Shown: positions 1 to 6,946 of the stretch, piece by piece | Numbering within the stretch: the first letter of the stretch is position 1 | Layout of the letters: each line of letters begins with the position of its first letter | NCBI GenBank assembly: GCA_013044465.1 | Contig: JABEUL010000189.1 | Location: 1-7,571 of the forward strand | From: Acidimicrobiales bacterium | GTDB taxonomy: Bacteria; Actinomycetota; Acidimicrobiia; Acidimicrobiales; JABEUL01 | Length of the DNA: 7,571 nucleotides | Reading direction: 5' to 3' | Translations under genes and position numbers: made by a program | The notes under the pieces: model-generated | What the model was told of the DNA's origin: nothing | Seen by the model: the letters and a program-made list of their open reading frames with translations, nothing else | The model's database searches: none

Positions 1-69
1 CATAAACATATTGGCCAATTGTGATTAAGTTCTTGCCAGAATTGCATATTCAAGAAGCGAAAGAAATGA

Positions 70-2106
70 AACAGCCATTACTTAAGCAGCCTCCTAGGAA
101 ACGGTGGTGGACATGAAATTGGAAATGTTGCATTAACTGAAGCTTTGACTAGTGCATTTGGACAAAGTCAAGGAGTGGCAATATTCAACGCTCTAAAAGA
201 GCAAAATGATCCTCAAGCACCTACATCAATTAGCACTCCGTTTCCCTACATGATCCCAGGCAAAGTGAATCCTTCACTCTCAGCCATTCCAGATAACCCT
301 TCTGCAAAACTAACAGGAACGCCTCCTGAAACGACTCCTGGGTGCGGTTCTGGAATCGGGAGTAATATAAGTCTCGGTGAGGTGAGTCCAAATGGAAATT
401 CAAAATCCATGCTTGGCCAAAAAGCGGCCTTATTGGAAGTAGCTCAGGTTGTGACTGGAATCACAATAAATCGTCCAACTGATGAATCAAACGCAATACT
501 TGTAGGGGCATCACATTCGCAAAACGGACATCCGATTGCAGTATTTGGGCCCCAGGTAGGTTATTTCAATCCCGAGATTTTGTTGCAAGAAGATCTTCAT
601 GGACCAGGCTATGAAGCAGCAGGTGTAGCCATTCCCGGAGCTTCAGAAGTAGTAGAGATGGGAAGAGGAGTTAACTTCGCCTGGTCGGCAACTTCTGCCA
701 ACAGCGACAATATAGATCAAAGACTCGAGTTACTGTGCAATCCAAATGGTGGTCCAGTTAATGCCCAGTCAACTTTCTACATGTTTAAGGGCAAATGCAC
801 TCAAATGTCCGAAGATACTTTTACTCAGAACTTGAAACCAACAGTTGCAGGTGGTGGCCAAGCCGCAACTATTTCAAGAACTATTCACATCACGGTCCAT
901 GGGATTGTGCAAGGCTTCACTACAGCCTCTGGGGGAAAACCAGTGGCAGTAGTAGATCAGCGATCCACATATGGACATGACGGTGATTCAGTACTCGGGT
1001 TTCTTGAAATCGGCATGCCAGCATACACGCATGATGCCAAAAGCTTCATCTCTTCTGCTTCCAAAATAGTATTCACTTTCAACTGGCTTTATGCTGGTCG
1101 CAATAGCATTGCCGATTACTCAAGCGGACTGCTCCCAATTCGACCAAGCAACGTAGATCCCAACTTGCCAACATGGGGAACTGGGCAAAGTGAATGGCAA
1201 GGCTGGCTTCCAACAAGCCAGCACCCCCAAGTCATAAATCCACCCAGTGGAATAATAACTTCATGGAACAACAAGGCGGCCCCTATGTTTTCTGCAAATG
1301 ATGGCCAGTTCTCCTATGGCATGGTTTACCGATCCATGATGCTAAATAAAGCCCTAAATGATGAGCTAAGTGCACACGGTGGCAAAGTCACCCCTGCCGA
1401 AGTGGTAACTGCAATGGAATCAGCGGCAACTACAGATCTGACAGCCCAAGTTGAACTTCCGAACTTGTTCTCAATATTAAAGCCAACTACTCCGGTTGAA
1501 ACCGAGATGATAAATGCCTTAAAGGCTTGGAACCAAAGTGGTGATCATAGGATCAGGGCAAATCCGAGTGACGCCCAATATCAAAATGCAGCGGCAATTG
1601 CAATCGGTGACGAGTTTTTTCCTATGGTTGACAATGCGCTATTTGCGTCACTATTAGGTACAAATGGGATAAATCAAAAATCCAATGGAATAGTTGATGG
1701 TTTTTCTGAATTTGGTCAGTCTTTCGTCAACGCACCAGGTTCTCTTGGAAGCTCCTACGATGGTGGTTTTGAAGGAATGGTTCTTAAATTAACCGATCAG
1801 ATGCTCGGAATAAAGGTCCTACAGCCCTACCCAGAGGCTCTTTTATCCCACGTTTGTGGCACCGGGATTTCCAACTGTTCACTTATGATTAATCAAGCTT
1901 TCGCGCAAGCTGCTTCACAGTTACAAATTGATAATGGAAGCAGTAACGTTTCTACATGGATTAATGACACGGCTTCAATATCTGCGAAATCCACTATTCC
2001 AAAGATGGATACAGTTAGTTTCCAAGCAATTGGCATAGTATCGGGTGCAAATATGGAATGGCAGAACAGACCCACCTTTCAACAAGTTGTCTGTTTTGAT
2101 CACTAA
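70..2106 (+). pseudogene. Penicillin acylase family protein (Ntn hydrolase), 5' part missing or out of frame
   Basis: Secreted amidohydrolases of this family self-cleave into alpha and beta chains and hydrolyse amides such as penicillins or acyl-homoserine lactones; the substrate here cannot be told. Numbering from the TTG at 145, the predicted beta-chain N-terminus is Ser115 in ESNAILVG (codon 487-489). GPQVGYF puts a Gln exactly at beta-23, as in E. coli penicillin G acylase. Asp188 and Asp191 fall where that enzyme has two calcium ligands. SWNNK (373-377) matches the oxyanion-hole Asn region, and the C-terminus QNRPTFQQVV is complete. Upstream of the TTG the same frame still reads family-like sequence (LSSLLGNGGGHE) back to a TGA at 67-69. 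The start at 145 is therefore artificial and no ribosome binding site precedes it. The signal peptide and most of the alpha-chain are absent; a residue run ETAIT in the neighbouring frame (68-82) suggests a one-base deletion near 76-85. Family assignment is firm. Pseudogene status is inferred, since a read error or off-window sequence could explain the break. Confidence 0.82.
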
Positions 2107-2429
2107 ATCCTGAGCATAATTTGTGTTTACAATTGTTTATGTACAAATTACGTTAAAGATTTAACCAAGTACAATCGAGCTTTAAAATATTTTTAGATTG
2201 CTCCTGATTTGAGAAGCTAGATAAATAAACATCTACAAGATCCGCTAAAGGACTTGAAAATATCAGAGCTTGATTACAGCTTTGCTGTGTTCAAATCCAT
2301 ATGCAGCTTCCAGGTGGGCTACCTACCTTGCACACGTTAAAGTTACTCGGAATATAATCTTGGGCAATTTTGTCATCGGCAGTATAATGTAAGAGTGTTC
2401 GGCAGTCCATTTAGTAATGTAGCCCTAAA
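2107..2429. other. Non-coding gap with two weak hairpins
   Basis: No convincing gene is visible in this AT-rich gap. It holds two inverted repeats: TAATTTGT (2117-2124) against ACAAATTA (2143-2150), directly after the acylase stop, and an 11-pair stem with one mismatch and one G-T pair around a TTT loop (2270-2294). Neither is followed by a T run, so neither is a clear intrinsic terminator. On the minus strand about 19 protein-like codons end in TGA near 2266, but a TAG directly precedes them; this is too short to call a gene. No -35/-10 pair for the gene at 2430 stands out. Confidence 0.5.
2117..2150 (+). terminator. Possible weak stem-loop after the acylase
   Basis: A perfect 8-base inverted repeat with an 18-base loop begins 10 bases after the acylase stop codon. 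The stem is AT-rich and has no poly-T tail. It could be a weak terminator or mRNA 3' structure, or chance in AT-rich DNA. Confidence 0.2.
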
Positions 2430-2771
2430 ATGAGCACTGATTCCGATTGGTATTCGGTGAGGTGTATTTTTTATTGGATAGAAGAAGATCTTTATGAGGA
2501 GCGAATTACACTATGGAAAGCTACTTCATTTGACGAGGCAATTGAACTTGCAGAAAAAGAAGCGAATGAATACTCTGAAGGTTGGGCATTGTATCTTTTG
2601 ATGGCACAGTGTTACCATCTTTTTGCAAAGGATATTGAATCTGGTGCTGAAATATTTTCCCTTTGTCGTTCAAGCGACTTGGAATACGGTGAATATTTGG
2701 ATCAGTTTTTTGATACGGGTGAAGAGAGGCAGGTTACGATAGAGAGTTCTCCGCCCACCGAAGAAGTTTGA
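2430..2771 (+). CDS. DUF4288-like small cytosolic protein
   Basis: This encodes a 113-residue acidic protein with no signal peptide or membrane segment. The N-terminal pattern, WYSVRCIFYW, then EERITLWKA, then SFDEAIELAEKEA, resembles DUF4288-type proteins: a beta-strand ending in aromatic residues, a conserved EER on the next strand, then a helix made of EA repeats. The second half (AKDIESGAEIFSLCRSSDL, EYLDQFFDTGEERQ) also looks like a conserved globular tail. The function of such proteins is unknown; they are often found as single genes or near toxin and immunity genes. The start is the first ATG in the frame and no Shine-Dalgarno sequence is evident. It lies 323 bases after the acylase and converges on the toxin-antitoxin pair, so it is probably transcribed alone. 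The sample GC inside it (about 37%) is low for the window. That it is a real gene is likely; the family name is from memory of pattern and less certain. Confidence 0.7.
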   Translation: MSTDSDWYSVRCIFYWIEEDLYEERITLWKATSFDEAIELAEKEANEYSEGWALYLLMAQCYHLFAKDIESGAEIFSLCRSSDLEYGEYLDQFFDTGEERQVTIESSPPTEEV

Positions 2772-2818
2772 CTACATCTGGACGTGCAGTAATATATTAC
2801 GGGTTTCACACTTGCTTC

Positions 2819-3247
2819 TCAGAACTTCTCCTGCCAATTAGAAGTAGAAAGATTTGACAAAAACTTGGCTGGAGCGTAAACGGGTATGTTTTCTGCCAAT
2901 ACGAGAAGATGGGAGTCACCCGAAACAATTATTTATCGTGTGGTTTGGGCTAATACAATCAAGTAGTCATCGCCTGGATCGGCCGAGCGTATTGTCGTAG
3001 TGTCTTCTGCATCTTTCGATATTATTGATTCGAAACGAACTAGCCGCAGCAGTTGATGGACTTCTGAAGGCAGGATGCGTTTTTGGAGTTTTCTATAATT
3101 AAGTGCTCTCTCAAGTTCTTCCAACAGCTTTGGTGATACAACCACTTCGAAGTTCCCAAGAAGCCATGCCCTAATTACATTTGCAAGCGGACCATTTCTA
3201 TTTAATAATGCGGAAATATAAATATTGACGTCAAGTACAACTCGCAT
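2819..3247 (-). pseudogene. PIN-domain toxin (VapC-like, PIN family TA toxin), broken by an internal TAA
   Basis: PIN toxins are metal-dependent RNases that cut tRNA, rRNA or mRNA when freed from their antitoxin. The reading frame opens with MRVVLDVNIYISALL, giving the first catalytic Asp (D6) and N8. It continues with SPKLLEELERAL (acid E43/E44) and DPGDDYLIVLA (D93/D94). Codon 105 (2933-2935) is TAA. Beyond it the same frame runs on without interruption as IIVSGDSHLLVLAENIPV and ends at TGA 2819-2821. That stretch holds the conserved GD motif with the last acidic residue (D111) and the usual final strand and helix. Read through, the product would be 142 residues, the normal family length. 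As it stands the 104-residue product lacks the fourth acid and the C-terminal fold, so it should be inactive. One base change (for example AAA or GAA to TAA) explains the lesion. It starts 5 bases after the antitoxin stop, which is typical for a shared operon. Confidence 0.88.
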
Positions 3248-3252
3248 TGGAC

Positions 3253-3483
3253 TTAACTAGATTTATTGCGCGTAATGTGTTGTGCTTCGAGGGCCAATCG
3301 ATCAGCGTCCTCTTCGGTTAAGGTATTTCGCTCCCAAAGACTGTCGAAAAGGTCCATACCAATCTCCCTGCGAATAGCTTGCTCGATTACTTCGCTTTCG
3401 CCAAGTCCTAGGCGTGCCGCTCGAACCTTTACCGAGCGAAGTAGTCCTTCATCAATTGTAAGTGTAGTTCTTGTTTTCGGCAT
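3253..3483 (-). CDS. Ribbon-helix-helix antitoxin of the PIN toxin
   Basis: This 76-residue protein is read from ATG 3483. The N-terminus KTRTTLTIDEGLLRSVKVRA followed by ARLGLGESEVIEQAIRREIG is the classic ribbon-helix-helix (CopG/Arc) layout: a short strand that enters the DNA major groove as a dimer, then two helices separated by a turn (about residues 4-44). The tail DLFDSLWERNTLTEEDADRLALEAQ is a charged, probably flexible helix of the kind that wraps and blocks a PIN toxin. RHH antitoxins also repress their own operon. It lies directly upstream of the PIN gene on the same strand and is intact while the toxin is broken. No Shine-Dalgarno sequence precedes the ATG. Family assignment is strong; toxin pairing is inferred from adjacency. 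Confidence 0.88.
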   Translation of the reverse strand: MPKTRTTLTIDEGLLRSVKVRAARLGLGESEVIEQAIRREIGMDLFDSLWERNTLTEEDADRLALEAQHITRNKSS

Positions 3484-3484
3484 A

Positions 3485-3514
3485 TTTACATAGTGGCATA
3501 ATTACATCTAGATG
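3485..3514. promoter_or_regulatory. Possible antitoxin operator
   Basis: Just upstream of the antitoxin start are two direct copies of TTACAT (3486-3491 and 3502-3507), 16 bases apart. The second runs into a perfect 10-base palindrome CATCTAGATG (3505-3514). RHH antitoxins bind short repeated sites at this location in many TA operons. The assignment rests on position and repetition only; such short repeats can occur by chance. Confidence 0.3.
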
Positions 3515-3917
3515 CACTCAATTACGTAGGAACTCTTATTTTTATTTTGATCTTGGCTATTTCCAAAGTCATACACTTTCGCGCCCCAATAATTTAATAG
3601 ATGCCCTGTTAGGTCCTACGAGATCACCCCCTTTCTCCACAAATCTCAAGGTTTCATCGAAATCGAATCCGATGTTGTGGAAGAAATCTCTAAGAGATCA
3701 ATTGTGCCCACTTGACACTTCGCGATGGAAGGCGGCTTGGCAATCGAAAGATCGTGTACTTGAACCTTTGCCCCTTTTGTGGATAAATTGCCTACATTCG
3801 ATCGAGGTGCGGGCTTAGAGCATAGATTTTCAGGCTGGGACGAGTCGGAAGTATGGATGGTACGCAATGGCTAAAGTGTTGCTGCTATGCATGTTCGTGG
3901 GCAATGTCGATGTAAAA

Positions 3918-3949
3918 TGACAAAATATGCTATGAGCATGCATTATAAT
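3918..3949 (+). promoter_or_regulatory. Candidate promoter of the rloA-rloB operon
   Basis: A perfect TATAAT lies at 3944-3949, 16 bases before the rloA ATG. The best -35-like match is TGACAA at 3918-3923, but the 20-base spacer is longer than ideal. Transcription would begin about 10 bases upstream of the ATG. That fits the absence of a Shine-Dalgarno sequence and suggests a nearly leaderless mRNA, as is common in actinobacteria. Confidence 0.4.
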
Positions 3950-3965
3950 TGCTAGAATAATTCTT

Positions 3966-5270
3966 ATGCTCTTAAGGTTTGAAGTCGCTAACCACCGATC
4001 GATTCTCGAGCCAGTTGAGATTTCGATGATTGCCGTGGATGGGGCTCGGCCTGCGGCCCGTGGTTTCAGCTCATTCAACGAGCATGTTTTGTCGATTGCG
4101 GGGATATACGGTCCAAATGCATCAGGAAAGTCAAATGTTTTGGATGCAATTTCCTGGTTGGCAGCCGCCGTTGGGGGCTCGCTTCGGTATTGGGATGAAT
4201 TTATTCCTCGTGATCCGTTTAGGCTTCACGAGGGGCAGACTATTGGGTCCACCCATGCAGTTGAAATGGTGGTTAATAACATTCGATATGCCTATCGTGC
4301 AGAACTCGACGACGCCTCTGTGCGCTTTGAAGGTCTTTATAGCTATCCAGAGCGACGCCGCCGTGTGATCTTCGAGCGAGAGGATCAAAATATTCGCTTT
4401 AGAAGGGGACTTGGTTCGTTGGCCGGGACTAAAGAGATGTTGACTCCGACAACGCTAGCGCTATCAGCGTCCATGCGATTTGACGAGCCTGAAATCCAGC
4501 CATTTGGTCGCGCTCTTTCTGGGATCCAAGTACTCGGGCTCCGACACAGAGCCCTCTGGCGTCGGCCCATAGAGTCAAGCGGAGCGAGCTTTTTGTCTAC
4601 TGAAAGTCTTTTTAACGATCGCCCAGCTGTCATGCAGTCGTCTCTCTTTGAACCACCCGATTTTATATCTGCTAGTTCACGGGATTCGGCTTTGTCCATG
4701 TTGCGCTTCGCCGACTTAGGCATTGACGATGTACAAGTAGCTGAGGACGACTTCCATGAAAGAGAGGGTTCGATTCACAGGCAAGGAAAACCATCAAGAC
4801 AACTTAGCTTTATGCATCGCGTGGCCGGGCAGCAAGTTCCGCTTGACTTAGCGGACGAGTCTGTTGGAACGCAGACTTGGTTCGCCCTCATCGGGCCAGT
4901 ACTCGGTGCGCTCCGAAGTGGCCAGGTTCTACTCTTCGATGAGATTGATGCTAGTCTCCATCCAAAGTTATCTGCCAGGCTATTAGAGCTGTTCCAAGAT
5001 CCAGAAACCAACCCACTTGGTGCCCAGTTGATCTTTACGACCCATGACACAAGCTTGCTGAACCATCTAAACCGTGACGAAGTTTGGCTGACCGAGAAAG
5101 GTGAGAATGGGGCTACAACGCTTACTGCTCTTGCCGAGTATGGAGGCGACAAAGTTCGACGATCGCTGAACTTGGAGCGTGCGTACCTTCAGGGAAGGTT
5201 TGGCGCAGTGCCTGAACTTGATCAGTACATTCTCAAACGAGCTCTCGGCTTGTCTAAAAAAGACGCGTGA
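3966..5270 (+). CDS. rloA: RloA/AbiLi-like AAA ATPase of a two-gene anti-phage system
   Basis: This 434-residue ATPase belongs to the SMC/ABC-like AAA group (COG1106 type) that pairs with RloB. The N-terminus MLLRFEVANHRSI is the typical opening. Walker A is GPNASGKS (residues 49-56). A variable middle region follows (about 100-280) where these proteins carry a coiled or sensor insertion. A signature-like DESVGTQTWF lies at 297-306. Walker B is VLLFDEIDASLHP (321-333) with catalytic Glu326 and the D-loop, and the switch His is in FTTHD (H360). The end, ERAYLQGRFGAVP (404-416), is a conserved family signature. All ATPase motifs are present, so the gene appears functional. Its stop overlaps the rloB start (ATGA-type, 5268-5272), showing a translationally coupled operon. 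In AbiL and the related PARIS pairs the ATPase is thought to sense infection and hold or release a TOPRIM-like nuclease; that role is inferred here from family knowledge. Confidence 0.92.
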   Translation: MLLRFEVANHRSILEPVEISMIAVDGARPAARGFSSFNEHVLSIAGIYGPNASGKSNVLDAISWLAAAVGGSLRYWDEFIPRDPFRLHEGQTIGSTHAVEMVVNNIRYAYRAELDDASVRFEGLYSYPERRRRVIFEREDQNIRFRRGLGSLAGTKEMLTPTTLALSASMRFDEPEIQPFGRALSGIQVLGLRHRALWRRPIESSGASFLSTESLFNDRPAVMQSSLFEPPDFISASSRDSALSMLRFADLGIDDVQVAEDDFHEREGSIHRQGKPSRQLSFMHRVAGQQVPLDLADESVGTQTWFALIGPVLGALRSGQVLLFDEIDASLHPKLSARLLELFQDPETNPLGAQLIFTTHDTSLLNHLNRDEVWLTEKGENGATTLTALAEYGGDKVRRSLNLERAYLQGRFGAVPELDQYILKRALGLSKKDA

Positions 5271-5919
5271 TGGCCAGAGAGCAACAAAGAGCCAGCCGGA
5301 GATCACTGAAGCGTCGGGTGGCAAATCGCGAACCTAAATAGACTCTCTTGGTTTTCTGCGAGGGAGAAAACCAACAGAGCAGGAATATATCAACGCACTG
5401 AAGAGCCTGCCGCTCGTGCGTGAAATAGCCGCCGTAGACATTCGTGTTGAACCCGATACGGGTGGTCTTGTCCCCAAGACTCTTGTTTCTAAAGTCGTGG
5501 AGGCTAGGCGCAGAAACACTGGCGAAGAGAGCGAGATCGACGAGATCTGGTGTGTCTTTGACCTCGAGTGGCCGACAAACCATCCGGATTTGAACGACTC
5601 AGGTGAGCGTGCTCGTCAAGCTGGTATTAAAGTCGCAATCTCGAACCCCTGTTTCGAACTATGGCTGATCCTGCACTTTCAAGATCACTACGGATTCCTG
5701 TTAAGCGCTGATGTCATCAGTCTCCGCCGTCAGCTTGATGGCTTAACTGGCAAGGGTCTTGACCCGTCGATATACATGCCATCTATTTTGAACGCGGTTA
5801 ATAGGGCATCCGAACTTAATTCTCACCATCTCCAGAATGACACCGCTTTTCCTCACAATAACCCCTCATCAGGAATGTATCAACTTCTTAGATCCGTTCT
5901 CGAAGCGGCAGACCCATAA
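5270..5919 (+). pseudogene. rloB: RloB/AbiLii-like effector, broken by a TAG and a frameshift
   Basis: RloB proteins (TOPRIM-like fold) are the probable nuclease effectors of RloA/AbiL pairs. The start ATG at 5270 overlaps the rloA stop. The first 23 codons give a basic leader (MAREQQRASRRSLKRR...), then TAG at 5339-5341. The same frame resumes with TLLVFCEGE, the conserved acidic TOPRIM-like motif. After about 5371 the match jumps to another frame as TEQEYINALKSLP and stays open to TAA 5917-5919. A one-base deletion in the A/C run at 5367-5374 explains the shift. Downstream, DEIWCVFDLEWP and ISNPCFELWLILHF are RloB hallmarks, and NNPSSGMYQLL is the usual C-terminal helix. Repaired, the product would be about 216 residues, normal for the family. 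The longest intact frame (from GTG 5416, 167 codons) lacks the CEGE motif and has no clear ribosome binding site, so it is unlikely to work. Confidence 0.87.
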
Positions 5920-6120
5920 CTTTGGTGGCATCTCCTTTTATTTGCCGGCACGGAACCAGTTATTTTACAAACGACATTCAAATGCTTGGTTTTGAAACTC
6001 GGCCCAGGCCTCCTTAGTTGAGATAAGTTACTTAGGTCGACCAAGTAATGCTTTATCATTGGATAGGTGAGCGTCATTTTTGCATTGAGGGAAAATGCCT
6101 GATTCGGGAGCAATTGTTAA

Positions 6121-6666
6121 ATGGCGAATTTAACTAAGAAGGTTCGCGTGAATCCATGGTTTGTCGCCTTGATCATAATTTACCTCGTCGTCGCCGCCAT
6201 TTATGTGAATCGATCGAGTCTCACCTATTCGTGTGATTATGTCTACATTCTGCAGGGATTTAATCTAACTCAAGCTATTTTCGGTTTTGCTTTCATAGTG
6301 TTTTTCCCAGGAATTGCTAATGGATTAATGGTCAAGGGTAAGAAAAATAAGGTCGCAAAGATCGTCAGTAGCAACTTGCTTTTATTCCTAATCAATATGG
6401 TATCAATGCACATAATAAGTCTGGAGATTATGAGAAGCTGGTATTGTTCAGATAACTTTTTCGTCGGCACATATCTGGATAATTTTGGTGACGAAGCACT
6501 TATCTTTGCGGGGCTGGGCGTTTTAAGCATTGTATGTTCTTTATTGTTTTTAGTGCTTTTTGGCCTTAATCGAATTATGAAAAGCGTTAAGGAAGATTAT
6601 TCAAGAAAATTGAAAGATGGCGAGTACCAACTTGATAATCAGGGCCGAGTAGGAGCGATGCATTAG
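6121..6666 (+). CDS. Four-helix membrane protein of unknown function
   Basis: This encodes a 181-residue hydrophobic protein I do not recognise. Four membrane segments are visible: about 12-29, 50-70, 81-101 and 126-149. The positive-inside rule fits both ends in the cytoplasm: KK near residues 6-7, KGKKNKVAK (72-80) between helices 2 and 3, and a charged C-terminal tail from 151. Two cysteines, C38 and C109, fall one in each predicted external loop and could form a disulfide that ties the loops together. GGAG at 6107-6110 lies 10 bases before the ATG and is one of the few plausible Shine-Dalgarno sites in the window. It stands alone: 201 bases separate it from the rloB relic and 280 from the next gene. 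A four-helix layout of this kind is shared by many unrelated proteins, so no function is inferred. Being a real gene is likely from the regular topology. Confidence 0.72.
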   Translation: MANLTKKVRVNPWFVALIIIYLVVAAIYVNRSSLTYSCDYVYILQGFNLTQAIFGFAFIVFFPGIANGLMVKGKKNKVAKIVSSNLLLFLINMVSMHIISLEIMRSWYCSDNFFVGTYLDNFGDEALIFAGLGVLSIVCSLLFLVLFGLNRIMKSVKEDYSRKLKDGEYQLDNQGRVGAMH

Positions 6667-6909
6667 CAGCTAAAAGCAAGTCACCTAGCCTTACCAATTT
6701 GCTTCGAATCTTTTACACCGTTTTATTTGGTTCACAAGCTGACTGTCCAAGAATTAGATTCGGTGAGCCAACTTTCGATAGGGGTCATGAGTGGATGTTT
6801 TGTGATCTCATTATGCTCAAAATGTGATTGCCCATAAACCAGTTGGAAATGAGTAACAATTATTAAAATCCCTGGTTATTATAGATGAACGTAGATTAGG
6901 CCTTTTGGC

Positions 6910-6924
6910 CCTACTCTGAGTAGG
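6910..6924. promoter_or_regulatory. 15-base perfect palindrome, candidate repressor operator
   Basis: CCTACTC-T-GAGTAGG is a perfect 7+1+7 inverted repeat whose right end is 22 bases before the acyl-CoA dehydrogenase ATG. Size and placement fit a dimeric repressor such as the TetR-type regulators that often control acyl-CoA degradation genes in actinobacteria. A GGCC-TTTT-GGCC repeat sits just to the left (about 6899-6910). The regulator is not in the window and the role is inferred. Confidence 0.4.
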
Positions 6925-6946
6925 TCAGAACTCTTACGATTCATTC

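Larger units (their letters stand above)
3484..3965. other. 482-base gap: no intact gene, possible minus-strand relic
   Basis: Apart from the possible operator near 3500 and the -10 box near 3945, no gene with a credible start and protein-like composition is present. On the minus strand one frame is open in two consecutive blocks, 3814-3701 (38 codons) and 3697-3572 (42 codons), split by a single TGA at 3698-3700. The second block reads like a globular protein (for example RDFFHNIGFDFDETLRFVEK). This could be the relic of a small gene, but I recognise no family and there is no ATG start. Confidence 0.3.

Noticed and set aside
2789..2800. Perfect 12-base palindrome GTAATATATTAC
   Set aside because: It is AT-rich, expected once or twice by chance in this length, and lies between convergent genes without a promoter context.
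3471..3818. 115-codon open frame on the plus strand
   Set aside because: It starts inside the antitoxin on the opposite strand, and its composition (rich in Ser, Leu and Arg with no pattern) looks like a chance frame.
2933..5341. TAA or TAG reassigned to an amino acid, which would rescue the PIN toxin and part of RloB
   Set aside because: The acylase and RloB relic end in TAA and the membrane protein ends in TAG at natural C-termini, and RloB would still need a frameshift.
5366..5376. Programmed frameshift in rloB
   Set aside because: Only four A bases are present, with no slippery heptamer in the right frame, and an upstream TAG would still stop translation.
6030..6046. Near-palindrome around GGTCGACC before the membrane protein
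   Set aside because: Only 8 bases are perfect and a one-base bulge is needed to extend it; it is 75 bases from the start codon.
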